A stretch of 64,000 nucleotides of DNA, taken from Microvirga makkahensis (GTDB taxonomy: Bacteria > Pseudomonadota > Alphaproteobacteria > Rhizobiales > Beijerinckiaceae). The DNA lies in assembly GCF_009830105.1 (NCBI RefSeq), contig NZ_WURB01000001.1:124001-188000 (forward strand), given 5' to 3'. The translations under genes were made by a program, and so were the position numbers. Below, one piece after another: positions 28,125 through 37,131 of the stretch. Numbering within the stretch: the first letter of the stretch is position 1; every line of letters starts with the position of its first letter. The notes under the pieces were generated by a model. It made no database searches. It was not told where the DNA came from and saw only the letters and a program-made list of their open reading frames with translations.

Positions 28125-31100
28125 ATGGCGACCGAAAAGAAGAAGATGAAAGACCCGGCGGAGGCGGCCCTTTCGGCTGTTGAGCAGGCGCTCAACCTTG
28201 AGGAGACGTTCGAGATCTCCTCGCCCAACCTGGCGGAGAGCAAGCCCTCCTCGGAGGAGCCACGGCTTCCGGACATCGATGCGCATGATTTCACGAAGGG
28301 CCCCTTCTCCTTGAACCCCGACATTCCGGAAGAACGGGACCATGACCGCCCGGAAGAGCATGACCACAGGCTGGAGAAGGCGCCCCGCTCCGGCTTCGTC
28401 GCACCTGATCGCACCGCCGTCGCCAACGACGACCGCCAGAATGTCGGCGTGATGCTGCAGGCCCTCCAGGTTCGCTCCTCGAGCCGTGCGTACGTCTACG
28501 CGACCCTCGCTTCGCTCCTCTGGTTCGGGGGCATCGGCTATTTCCTTTTTGCTCAGGGCATCACGACGCCTGAGCAGTTGCTCGCCACCTTCTCCACCTC
28601 GCAACTGGCGCTCGCCGCCGTCGCCCTCGTGGCCCCGATCTTCCTTTTCTTCATTGCCGCGATGCTCACCGTCCGCTCGCAGGAGATGAAGATGGTGGCC
28701 CGCGCCGTGGGCGAAGTGGCCGTGCGTCTCGCCCAGCCCGAGAACTTCTCCACGGATGCTGTTCTCTCCGTCTCCCAGGCCGTGCGCCGCGAAGTGGCTG
28801 CCGTGGGCGACGGCGTGGAGCGGGCGCTGGCCCGCGCCGGCGAGCTTGAAACCCTCGTCCGCAGTGAGATCTCCACGCTCGAGCGCGCTTATTCCGATAA
28901 CGAGATCCGTATTCGCTCCCTCATCGACGAACTCGTTGCCCAGCGCGAGGCCATCGTCTCCAATGCGGAGCGCGTGCGCGGCGCCATCACGGGCGTTCAC
29001 CAGAACCTGATTCAGGACCTCGATGTCGCCAGCGATCGCGTCGTCACCGCCGTCAGCGGCGCGGGCGACAAGGTTACCGGCTCCCTCGAGCATCAGGGCG
29101 AGCAGATCACGCAGGCTCTCGGACGCGCGGGCGAGCGCGTCGTCGAAGAGATGTCGAGCCGCGGCGTGGAACTCGTGGAGCGCCTCTCGGGCGCCAGCGA
29201 GGACATCAAGAACGGCATCGCCGAGGTCGGCACCACCATCACCAGCGCCCTCGAAAGCAAGGCGCAGGACATCACCGGCGCCTTCGAGCGCACCGGCGAC
29301 GTTCTCACCCGGCATCTGCAGGAAGGCGCGAGCCAGGTCACCCGCACGCTGGCAGAGACGGGCCGCGGCGTGATCGACGCCCTTGCCCAGCAGGGGAGCG
29401 ACGTCCGCGAGGCCTTCGAGCAGACGGCAAGGAGCCTGGAGGAGAGCTTCGTTCAGCGCGGCAGCGAAATTACAGAGAAGCTGGCGGCCACTGGCGGCGT
29501 GATCGCCGACGACATCTCTGCCCGCACCGCTGAAATGCGCGACCAGATCGCGGCTGCTGGCCTCTCCGTGAGCGAGGAGCTCACCGCGCGCGGTACGGCT
29601 CTGCGCGAGCAGCTCGCCACCACCGGCACCGATGTCGTCAACGATATCATCTCCCGCGGCGCCGAGTTCCGCGAGCATCTCGCCGCCACGGCCTCCGAGG
29701 TCGGCAGCCAGATCATTGTTCGCGGCAACGAGGTACGCGAGCACCTTGAAAGCGCTGTGCGCATGGCTGACGAATCCATCGGCAGCCGCGTCGAGGACCT
29801 CGCCGTACGCCTCGAGACCGCCAGCCAGCGGGTCAGCGAGTCCGTCACCGTCCAGGGGCAGGCCCTTGAGAACAATCTCGCCGAGGTCGGCGAGCGCATC
29901 TCCTCCCTTCTGGGCTCCAGGGTCGAGGAATTCCGATCCTCGTTCGAGACCCGGGGCCAGGAATTCTCCGAGACGCTCTCCCGACACGCGGACGAGGTGC
30001 AGACCCGCCTTGCCGGAACCAGCAAGGAGATCGTTCTGGCCATTGCCACTCAAGGCGCGCGCGTCAACGAGGTTCTCAACCGGACGGCGGACAATCTCAC
30101 GACCACCGTTGAGTCGCGCACCCGCGAGGTGGAGGAGACTCTCGGGACGCGTCTCGAAGCCTTCGAGAGCGTCATGGGCCGTGGCGGCGAGGTTGCCGAC
30201 CGAATTGCCCATGAGGTCGGCACCCTGACGGAGACGATCAGCGGCCGTCTCGAGGAGATGGACCGCCTCATCACCGTGCAGGGTCGGACGGTGGCAGAGA
30301 CCTTTTCAGAGCGCGCCCGCGAGGCGACCTCCGCCATCGAGTCCCAGCTCTCGGCGCTCGAGGAGCATGCCTCCCGCCGCACAACGGAAATCACCGCCAG
30401 CTTCGACACTATCGTGGAGCGCGTGGACAGCGTTCTCAGCGCCCGTTCCACAGCCCTCAACGAAGCCCTTGTCGTGCGCACCGGCGAGATGGCCCGCGTG
30501 ATGGCAGAAGGCGGCCGCGACGTAGCGAATGCACTTCAAACCCGGGTGGACGAGATCAGTCAGGCGATCGCCGCCAAGACCGGCACCATCGCCGACACGC
30601 TCTCCGCCAAGGCCGAGCAGATCGGCGAGACGCTGGATGCCCGTGTCAGCAGCATCAACGAGACCCTCGGCGCTCGCGCTGGCGAGATCACGCAGACGCT
30701 GGAGAGTCGCATCTCCGTCATCAACCAGATTCTGGGAGACCGTGCCGACGAGATCGCAGAGACCCTCGGCGCTCGCGCCTTCGAGATCAACCAGACCCTC
30801 GGCGGCCGCGCGGAGGAAATCGCCTCGACACTCGACGAGCGTGTCTCGAAGTTCGAGGAGCGCGTTGTCAACCGTCTCGGCGGCGTGGCGGAAGCCATCG
30901 ATGAGCGCGGTCAGGCCGTCGTCTCCTCGCTCAACAGCCGCATCGGCGAAATCCGGTCGATCTTCGACACGCAGGGCAATTCGCTGATCGAGGCACTCGG
31001 CACCCGTGGCGATGTGATCGGCCGCGAGATGGAAACGATGACCGAGGGCGCCCTGCGCACCCTCGAAGAGCGGAGCCAGGCCATGCTCTCGTCGCTTCAG

Positions 31101-32807
31101 GAGCGCACGAACGAGCTTACCTCCTCCTACACGCAGTCGACGGAAGCCATGCGTGTCGCCATCGACGCCGGCACGGAGCGCACGGTCGAGACCCTGCTCG
31201 GCACCAACGAGCGCCTGCGCGGCGACCTCTCCGAGGTGCTGGACCGGCTGCAGAGCGCGAGCAGCTCCCTGCAGCAGGTAGCGGCCTCCGCCAGCAGCAA
31301 TCTCGGCGCCGTCGAGGACGGCCTGGGTGGACGCGTGCAGCAGATCGAAACGCTTCTTTCCGAAATCGCCTCGCAGGCGAACCGTGCGTCCGATCAGGTT
31401 GCTGATCAGGTCGATGCCTTGCGCAGCGTGTCGTCCGGCGTGATCCAGCAGGCGATGGACCTCGCTCAATCGCTCGATGAGCGCGGCCGCACGCTTACCG
31501 AGACCACCTACGAGCAGATCAACACTCTCACTCAGGCGGCTTCCGCCCTTGAACGTGTCGAGAGCCGCATGACCGAAGCGCTCGCCAGCCGCCAAGGCGC
31601 CCTGGACGAGCTTCTCGGCCGGATCGAAGAACGCTCCAAGGATCTTGAGTCCGTCACGCGAGCCTTCACCACCCTCGTGGAAGGCTCGCTCGAGAACGCT
31701 GAAAGCAAGGCTCGCCAAATCGGCACCGTCCTTGCCGAAGCGGCGGAAACCACCACCCATGCGGTGGGCGAGCAGTTCGAGCGCGTTCGTCTCGCGACCG
31801 GGGTTGAGAGCGAGCGCACCGTTGCGAGCCTGCGCGCCACTTACGAGAAAGCTGCTGCCGAGATGGCTGAAGCGCTCGGCAACGCGACCGCGAAGCTTCG
31901 CGACACGATGGGCGAACTGCGCGGCATGACCGGCCAGATCCAGCGCGAGCTGGAAACCACCCGCGCCGAGCTTCGCCGCGGCGTGGTCGAGCTTCCGCAG
32001 GAAACCCAGGAGACCACGGCTAACATGCGCCGCGTCGTCGCCGATCAGATCAAGGCTCTCAACGAGCTCTCCGCTCTGGTCTCGCGGTCGAGCCGCATGG
32101 TGGATGCGGCTCCCGCCGCTCAGCCTCGCCGCGCCGCAGTCAACGAGGCGCCGGTGGCTGCAACCATGGCCGCGGTTGCCGCTGCCGTAGAGCAGCGCAT
32201 CACCCCCCCTGCTTCCGCACCAACACCGGCTCCTTCAGCAGCTCCTGCACCGACGGTAGCCCGGCAGCCCGAGCCGCGTCCCGCACCGGTCCCTCCCGCT
32301 CCGGTCCGTCAGGCGCCCGTGGAGCGTCCTGCTTCCCGTCGCGAGGAGGCAGCTCCCGCTCGCGAAGCAGGCCCCGCACGCGGCGGATGGCTTTCCGACC
32401 TTCTCACCCGCGCGTCGCGCGATGACGAAGGGCCCGTGCGCGGCCCTGCCCACAGTCGCAGCAACAGCCTCGAGTCGCTGGACTCGATCTCGGTCGATAT
32501 CGCCCGCATGATCGATCACAATGCGGCTGTGGAATTGTGGGATCGCTACCGTCGCGGTGAAACCAACGTGTTCAGCCGCCGCCTTTATACGGCACAGGGC
32601 CAACAGACCTTTGACGAGATCCGCCGCAAGTACCGCCAGGACGACGAGTTCCGTCAGACAGTTGACCGTTACGTGGACGAGTTCGAGCGCCTGCTCGCCG
32701 AAGTCTCCCGTGATGACCGCGACTCCACGCTGACGAAGACTTACCTCACATCGGAAACCGGCAAGGTCTACACCATGCTGGCCCATGCGAGCGGCCGTTT
32801 CGACTGA
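28125..32807 (+). CDS. Giant coiled-coil membrane protein, growth pole ring (GPR/RgsE)-like
   Basis: A 1560-residue protein. An acidic N-terminal tail is followed by two membrane helices (about 120-143 YVYATLASLLWFGGIGYFLF and 159-183 LALAAVALVAPIFLFFIAAM). Then about 1150 residues of amphipathic helix repeats follow with a recurring pattern of the type ISETLxxRAxEIxxTL, resembling apolipoprotein A1/A4/E repeats. A Pro/Ala linker (about 1335-1425) leads to a conserved C-terminal domain (ISVDIARMIDHNAAVELWDR, then DEIRRKYRQDDEFRQTVDRY). This architecture matches the GPR protein of Agrobacterium and RgsE of Sinorhizobium, which form a ring at the growing pole and organise polar growth; those are longer (GPR about 2100). 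The ATG at 28125 begins MATEKKKMKDP. A strong terminator follows. The family call is good; the cellular role here is inferred. Confidence 0.8.
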   Translation: MATEKKKMKDPAEAALSAVEQALNLEETFEISSPNLAESKPSSEEPRLPDIDAHDFTKGPFSLNPDIPEERDHDRPEEHDHRLEKAPRSGFVAPDRTAVANDDRQNVGVMLQALQVRSSSRAYVYATLASLLWFGGIGYFLFAQGITTPEQLLATFSTSQLALAAVALVAPIFLFFIAAMLTVRSQEMKMVARAVGEVAVRLAQPENFSTDAVLSVSQAVRREVAAVGDGVERALARAGELETLVRSEISTLERAYSDNEIRIRSLIDELVAQREAIVSNAERVRGAITGVHQNLIQDLDVASDRVVTAVSGAGDKVTGSLEHQGEQITQALGRAGERVVEEMSSRGVELVERLSGASEDIKNGIAEVGTTITSALESKAQDITGAFERTGDVLTRHLQEGASQVTRTLAETGRGVIDALAQQGSDVREAFEQTARSLEESFVQRGSEITEKLAATGGVIADDISARTAEMRDQIAAAGLSVSEELTARGTALREQLATTGTDVVNDIISRGAEFREHLAATASEVGSQIIVRGNEVREHLESAVRMADESIGSRVEDLAVRLETASQRVSESVTVQGQALENNLAEVGERISSLLGSRVEEFRSSFETRGQEFSETLSRHADEVQTRLAGTSKEIVLAIATQGARVNEVLNRTADNLTTTVESRTREVEETLGTRLEAFESVMGRGGEVADRIAHEVGTLTETISGRLEEMDRLITVQGRTVAETFSERAREATSAIESQLSALEEHASRRTTEITASFDTIVERVDSVLSARSTALNEALVVRTGEMARVMAEGGRDVANALQTRVDEISQAIAAKTGTIADTLSAKAEQIGETLDARVSSINETLGARAGEITQTLESRISVINQILGDRADEIAETLGARAFEINQTLGGRAEEIASTLDERVSKFEERVVNRLGGVAEAIDERGQAVVSSLNSRIGEIRSIFDTQGNSLIEALGTRGDVIGREMETMTEGALRTLEERSQAMLSSLQERTNELTSSYTQSTEAMRVAIDAGTERTVETLLGTNERLRGDLSEVLDRLQSASSSLQQVAASASSNLGAVEDGLGGRVQQIETLLSEIASQANRASDQVADQVDALRSVSSGVIQQAMDLAQSLDERGRTLTETTYEQINTLTQAASALERVESRMTEALASRQGALDELLGRIEERSKDLESVTRAFTTLVEGSLENAESKARQIGTVLAEAAETTTHAVGEQFERVRLATGVESERTVASLRATYEKAAAEMAEALGNATAKLRDTMGELRGMTGQIQRELETTRAELRRGVVELPQETQETTANMRRVVADQIKALNELSALVSRSSRMVDAAPAAQPRRAAVNEAPVAATMAAVAAAVEQRITPPASAPTPAPSAAPAPTVARQPEPRPAPVPPAPVRQAPVERPASRREEAAPAREAGPARGGWLSDLLTRASRDDEGPVRGPAHSRSNSLESLDSISVDIARMIDHNAAVELWDRYRRGETNVFSRRLYTAQGQQTFDEIRRKYRQDDEFRQTVDRYVDEFERLLAEVSRDDRDSTLTKTYLTSETGKVYTMLAHASGRFD

Positions 32808-32836
32808 GACCGGCCAGACGAGTTCAGAATTCGCGG

Positions 32837-32870
32837 AAACGCGGCCCTCCCCGGGCCGCGTTTTTGTTTT
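32837..32870 (+). terminator. Rho-independent terminator after the GPR-like gene
   Basis: Eleven-base perfect stem AAACGCGGCCC / GGGCCGCGTTT, loop of five, followed by TTGTTTT. It lies about 30 bases after the stop. Confidence 0.88.
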
Positions 32871-32909
32871 GGGCAGGAATTCTTCCCCGTCGTCCCCCGA
32901 CCCGTCCAG

Positions 32910-32953
32910 CGTCATCCACGGTCTTGTGCCGGAGATCCCCGTCTGTGACGCGC
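32910..32953. repeat. Partial copy of the dispersed intergenic repeat
   Basis: CGTCATCCACGGTCTTGTGCCGGAGATCCCC... then GTGACGCG. It resembles the first half of copy A (2889 onward) but lacks the GGCCGGG/CCCGGCC hairpin half. It is taken as a truncated member. Confidence 0.5.
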
Positions 32954-32989
32954 GACGGTTCTTGAAGACGGGATATCCGAACCGCGGCA

Positions 32990-33021
32990 AACAAAAGGCC
33001 CCGATGCACGATCGGAGCCTT
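32990..33021 (-). terminator. Terminator of the mla operon
   Basis: On the minus strand, AAGGCTCCGAT pairs with ATCGGGGCCTT (one G-T pair) around a five-base loop, followed by TTGTTTG. It lies about 30 bases beyond the lipoprotein stop codon. Confidence 0.75.
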
Positions 33022-33052
33022 GAATGTTCTCTCGAACGATGCACGAAGCATC

Positions 33053-33736
33053 TTAGGTCGGAAGCTGATCCGTACCCGGAGCCTCGCTCCTGACATCGCT
33101 GGGCTCCTCACGCCGTGGCAGCTGGCTGCCGCTGACCCACCGGACGATGTCGAGCATGACGGTCGACAACGATTCGTCGAGAGCTCGGGCGGCATTGGGA
33201 GCATCCACCGCCGCAACGGGAGTGCGGGCCCGGAAGATCCGGCCGTTCACGATGCGCCCGTCACGGTCCCCCACAATCTTCACGGAGATTTCGACAACGG
33301 CCTCATTGGAGGGCGTGGCGATCTCGAAGCTGCGGAGTTCAGACACGAGTTGAACATCGGCTACGGCGCCACTGCTGGGCCGGGAAACTCCACGTAACTG
33401 GGAGGCGTTCTCGAAGGTGTTGATCAGGCGCGTCTGAATCAAGCGAGGCAGGTTGTCGGCCCATTGCCCCCCTCCCAGGAAAGAGACGGTCCCGTTCGCA
33501 TCCTTCACCAGAATCTGCTGACTGGAGAGCGTCTGCAGGGCTGCCGGCTCGTTCACGAGCACCTGGACGCCGGCTGCCCCCCTGATCCGGGACGTCGGCG
33601 CCGAGAGGTCATAGGACGTTGGGGCGGCCCCCGACGAGCAGCCGCCTGCAAAGGCCGCCAGGAGCAGGACGGGCATCAGGCGCCGAAGCGGCCGAGACTG
33701 ATCGGTCGGGGGGGAAAACACGGATGATCCACGCAT
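33053..33736 (-). CDS. ABC-type transport auxiliary lipoprotein (PqiC-like)
   Basis: A 227-residue lipoprotein, last gene of the mla-type operon. The signal peptide ends in a lipobox AFAGGC (Cys near residue 33) followed by SSG. The mature domain has SYDLSAP near its start, VLVNEPAALQTLSSQQILVK and LPRLIQTRLINTFENA, typical of the ABC_trans_aux (PqiC/YmbA) family. These lipoproteins sit in the outer membrane as partners of MCE proteins in phospholipid traffic across the periplasm. It starts nine bases after the mlaD-like gene. The 30-residue extension ahead of the signal core makes the exact start slightly uncertain. Confidence 0.88.
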   Translation of the reverse strand: MRGSSVFSPPTDQSRPLRRLMPVLLLAAFAGGCSSGAAPTSYDLSAPTSRIRGAAGVQVLVNEPAALQTLSSQQILVKDANGTVSFLGGGQWADNLPRLIQTRLINTFENASQLRGVSRPSSGAVADVQLVSELRSFEIATPSNEAVVEISVKIVGDRDGRIVNGRIFRARTPVAAVDAPNAARALDESLSTVMLDIVRWVSGSQLPRREEPSDVRSEAPGTDQLPT

Positions 33737-33745
33737 AGGGATTAC

Positions 33746-35083
33746 TTATCGGCGTCCATTGTATTCAGGGAGATTGGGACGGCTACCGAAAAGAAACTGC
33801 TGTGGATTACGTTCGATGCTCCGCACCGCCCGGCTGATGTCCCCCAGCGTCTTACGTCCCTCGACCGCAAGCGCCTCGTATTCCCTCAGACCCGAATCCG
33901 CGAAGCGCCCAACACCGGACAGGACCCCCTGGATACCACTGGTCCGCCGATTCAGGTCTTCCGCCAATTCGCGCACCGAGACGGCGGCCGCCCGGATTTC
34001 GTCGAAAGCGCCTCTGCCCGCCTCGCCGGATGCCGAACCGAGAAACTTCTCGGCCCCTGCCAGGACACCGTCGATCCGATCGGCGGATTTGTTGAGCTTC
34101 TCGGTGATCGAGCGCGCTTCCTGGATGGCCTTGTCGATATCGGGACTGCGGCGGTTCAGCGTTTCGGTGAAGCTTTGCACGTTGTCGACCGTGCGGCTCA
34201 CCTTGTTCGGATCGATCGCCTTCACGACGCTCGAAATCTCGGCCACGGCGGCATCGAGCTTGGGAGCCGTCTCGTCGAGGCTCTTCACGAGGCTTGCCGC
34301 ATCACGAAGAGCGTCGCTCACAACCTGGCGATTCTCACCCAGCGCCTGAGCGAAGTTGTCCACATTCTCGACGATGCGGGAGACGCGCTGAGGCTCGACC
34401 GCGCGGACGACCTCGTCGACATTGGCCGCGAGCGTATCGAGCCTCTCGGCCAGCGGACCGACCTTTTCGGCGGCCTGCCCGATCTGGGCCAGGAAACGGT
34501 CGATTCCTTCCGCATTCTCACCCAGTGCCTGGGAGAAACGCTCCATGTTCTGGACCGTTCGGCTGATGGAACCCTCGTTGTCCGCCACGACCCGGCCCAC
34601 GCGCTCGAGCACGTCGTCGGCCCGGCGGGCGATGTTGCGCGCCGTCTCGATCAGATCCTGGAAATCCGAGCGGTCTGCGAAGATGGTCGGCATCGGCTGG
34701 CCCGGACCCGCGACCAGCGGAGGAGCGCCGGGCTCGCCGCCCGAAAGGGCAATGTTCGCCACACCCGTCAGGCCCTGGTATTCGAGGCGGGCGCGGGTAT
34801 CGGCGCGGATGGGGGTGCTGCTGTCCACCTGTACGATGGCCACGACGCGGCGCGGGTCCTCGGGCAGAAGGCTGATCTGGGTCACCTCGCCGACGCGCAG
34901 GCCGTTGAAGGACACGATGGAGCCTTGCGACAGGCCCGACACGGAACCCGAAAAAACGATGCGGACAGCCTGACGCTCCTGCCCCCGGCCGCCGCCGGAA
35001 AACCAGTAGACGAAGCCGAACGCCGCCGCGATCACCGCCAGGGTGAAGATGCCGATCAAAGCGTAGTTCGCACGCGTTTCCAT
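33746..35083 (-). CDS. mlaD: MlaD-family MCE protein
   Basis: Periplasmic, membrane-anchored MCE-domain protein of an Mla-type lipid transporter; 445 residues. One N-terminal helix (about 7-28, YALIGIFTLAVIAAAFGFVY) precedes the MCE domain (about 38-115: GSVSGLSQGSIVSFNGLRVG, LEYQGLTGVANIALSGG). The long C-terminal part is helical and contains three copies of a similar unit: EGSISRTVQNMERFSQALGE, PQRVSRIVENVDNFAQALGE and PNKVSRTVDNVQSFTETLNR. MCE proteins bind lipid in a ring pore and, when helix-extended, can form a periplasmic needle or bridge. It lies directly downstream of the ATPase gene. The long tail is as in other Rhizobiales MlaD-like proteins, not the short E. coli form. Confidence 0.92.
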   Translation of the reverse strand: METRANYALIGIFTLAVIAAAFGFVYWFSGGGRGQERQAVRIVFSGSVSGLSQGSIVSFNGLRVGEVTQISLLPEDPRRVVAIVQVDSSTPIRADTRARLEYQGLTGVANIALSGGEPGAPPLVAGPGQPMPTIFADRSDFQDLIETARNIARRADDVLERVGRVVADNEGSISRTVQNMERFSQALGENAEGIDRFLAQIGQAAEKVGPLAERLDTLAANVDEVVRAVEPQRVSRIVENVDNFAQALGENRQVVSDALRDAASLVKSLDETAPKLDAAVAEISSVVKAIDPNKVSRTVDNVQSFTETLNRRSPDIDKAIQEARSITEKLNKSADRIDGVLAGAEKFLGSASGEAGRGAFDEIRAAAVSVRELAEDLNRRTSGIQGVLSGVGRFADSGLREYEALAVEGRKTLGDISRAVRSIERNPQQFLFGSRPNLPEYNGRR

Positions 35084-35092
35084 CGTTGACCC

Positions 35093-35893
35093 TTACGCGC
35101 CGCCGGCCAATGCCGCACGGGCCCGTTTTCCGTGAAAATAGGAGCGGAGCCACGGGTGATCCGAAGCCAGCATCGCCTCAATGGGGCCTTCCGCCAGAAT
35201 TTTGCCTTCACCCAACGCCGCGATCCGGTCGCACACCGTGTAAAGGCTGTCCAGGTCATGGGTTACCATGAATACGGTCAGCCCTAAAGTCCGCTGTAGC
35301 GTCGCAATCAGCTCATCGAACTCGCCTGCGCCGATGGGATCGAGGCCGGAGGTCGGCTCGTCCAGGAAGACAATATCCGGATCGAGAGCGAGGGCACGGG
35401 CGAGCGCCGCGCGCTTGATCATGCCGCCAGAAAGCTCGGAAGGCAGCTTGTCCGCGGCATCGGGCTTCAGGCCCACCATCTCGATCTTGAGCATGGCAAG
35501 CTCGTCGAGAAGCCGCTCGGAGAGATCAAGATGCTCGCGCATGGGAACCTGGACGTTCTGCTTGACCGTCAGGGCCGAGAAGAGCGCGCCCTGCTGGAAC
35601 AGGACCCCCCAATGCCGCTCCATGAGGCGGCGCTCGGTCGGGGACAGCTCGTCGAGGTTCCGTCCAAGGACATCGATGGTGCCCGCGCGCTTCGGCACCA
35701 GCCCCAGGATAGCGCGGGTCAGCACCGACTTGCCCTGCCCCGAAGCACCGACGAAGCCGAGGATCTCACCGCGATAGACGTCGAGATCGAGGTCCTTGAG
35801 AATGGTCTTCTCGCCGAAGCCTACTTCGATCCCGCGCACGCTGATGATCACTTCGCGGTTTGCCGGGGAAGCAGGGTGGTGCCGTTCGAGCAT
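35093..35893 (-). CDS. mlaF: MlaF-type ABC transporter ATPase
   Basis: Cytoplasmic ATPase driving the Mla phospholipid transporter; 266 residues. Walker A is GASGQGKSVLTRAILGL, Q-loop VLFQQGALFSALTV, signature LSGGMIKRAALARALA, Walker B DIVFLDEPTSGLD and H-loop VTHDLDSLYTVC. The FQQGALFSALTV and SGGM wording is characteristic of MlaF-like proteins. The ATG at 35893 is five bases after the mlaE stop; the open frame running further upstream overlaps mlaE and is not coding. Confidence 0.95.
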   Translation of the reverse strand: MLERHHPASPANREVIISVRGIEVGFGEKTILKDLDLDVYRGEILGFVGASGQGKSVLTRAILGLVPKRAGTIDVLGRNLDELSPTERRLMERHWGVLFQQGALFSALTVKQNVQVPMREHLDLSERLLDELAMLKIEMVGLKPDAADKLPSELSGGMIKRAALARALALDPDIVFLDEPTSGLDPIGAGEFDELIATLQRTLGLTVFMVTHDLDSLYTVCDRIAALGEGKILAEGPIEAMLASDHPWLRSYFHGKRARAALAGGA

Positions 35894-35898
35894 GGTTT

Positions 35899-37044
35899 TC
35901 AGTACCTGATGGCCGCGAAGAACATGGCGAAGAGGCCATCGAGCACGATGACCATAAAGATCGCCTTCACCACCGAGGAGGTGACGTGCCGACCGAGGGA
36001 TTCGGCGGAGCCCGCCACCGCGAGGCCCTCGAGCGTAGCGATGATGCCGATGATCATGGCCATGAACGGCGCCTTGATGATGCCCACCATGAAGGTGTTG
36101 AACGCAAGCGCCGCCTTCAGGCGGGTCAGGAACACGTCCGGGCTGATATCGCCGTAGACCCACGCGGTGACGCCGCCGCCGAGGAGCGCCGCGATGGACG
36201 AGAGGAAGGTGAGCAGCGGCAGGCCGATGATGAGGGCGAGAATGCGGGGCAGGATCAGCACCTCGATGGGATCGAGCCCCATGACGCGCAGGGCATCGAT
36301 CTCCTCCCGCATTTTCATCGAGCCGATCTCGGCAGTGAAGGCCGAGCCGGACCGGCCCGCCACCATGATCGAGGTCAGGAGCACGCCCAGCTCACGCATC
36401 ACCAGGATGCCGATCAGGTCCACCACGAAGGGCGTGGCGCCGAATTTCACCAGCTGGAAGATGCCTTGCTGGGCGACGATGGCGCCTACCAGGAACGAAA
36501 TGAGGACGATGATGGGCACGCCGCGATAGGCGATCTGCTCCAACTGGTTCACCACCGCCGTTCCCCGGAAGCGCCGGGGATGGACGAGCACCCGGATGAA
36601 GGCGGAGATCAGCTGGCCCAGGAAGGCGACGCCCCGCACGAGGTCGTTGCCGGCCTCGGCGACGGTCTGACCCACATCCACCAGGAAGTCGACCAAACGC
36701 GAGCGCTTCGGCTTCGGCAATTCCTGGAAGCCGCGATAGGCAACCTCGTTCAGGAGGATATCCTGTTCCTGGGTAGCATTCACGAAATCCGATGCGAGGC
36801 CGCTCTCTCCGAGCTCATGGCGGGTACGGTCGAGAACCCAGGCCCCGAGGGTATCCAGCCGCTGCACCCCTGCGAGGTCGATGATGAGGTGGTGCCGATC
36901 GGCCTGCGCCGTGATTTCGCCCGCCAGGGCTTCGACAACGCGCGCGTGCTCGGCGGTCCAGGGACCGGCCAGCACCGCCGTGACCTTGTTTCCGGCACGC
37001 TCGATTTTCAGCTGCGGCTCTTGAGCCAGGGTGCTCTGCGCCAC
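35899..37044 (-). CDS. mlaE: MlaE permease with fused N-terminal STAS (MlaB-like) domain
   Basis: A 381-residue fusion. Residues about 10-105 form a STAS domain (VTAVLAGPWTAEHARVVEAL, then IIDLAGVQRLDTLGAWVLD) like MlaB, which in E. coli is a separate protein binding the ATPase. The rest is the MlaE permease with about five membrane helices and family segments FLVGAIVAQQGIFQLVKFGA, VMRELGVLLTSIMVAGRSGS and EEIDALRVMGLDPIEVLILP. It starts the four-gene operon mlaE-mlaF-mlaD-lipoprotein and is divergent from an epimerase gene. Together these move phospholipids between the two membranes. The direction of transport is not evident from sequence. Confidence 0.94.
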   Translation of the reverse strand: MAQSTLAQEPQLKIERAGNKVTAVLAGPWTAEHARVVEALAGEITAQADRHHLIIDLAGVQRLDTLGAWVLDRTRHELGESGLASDFVNATQEQDILLNEVAYRGFQELPKPKRSRLVDFLVDVGQTVAEAGNDLVRGVAFLGQLISAFIRVLVHPRRFRGTAVVNQLEQIAYRGVPIIVLISFLVGAIVAQQGIFQLVKFGATPFVVDLIGILVMRELGVLLTSIMVAGRSGSAFTAEIGSMKMREEIDALRVMGLDPIEVLILPRILALIIGLPLLTFLSSIAALLGGGVTAWVYGDISPDVFLTRLKAALAFNTFMVGIIKAPFMAMIIGIIATLEGLAVAGSAESLGRHVTSSVVKAIFMVIVLDGLFAMFFAAIRY

Positions 37045-37131
37045 GATGATCCTTCCGGCATTGATTCCGTGTGGTGATAGCGTGTAGCTGCGTCACAAGT
37101 CGAGATGAAGTTCTAGCAAGAAGCCGAGAGA

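Noticed and set aside
28110..31760. Long open frames antisense to the coiled-coil gene (28110-30212, 30306-31760)
   Set aside because: They mirror the repetitive Ala/Arg/Glu codons of the real gene and show no independent features.
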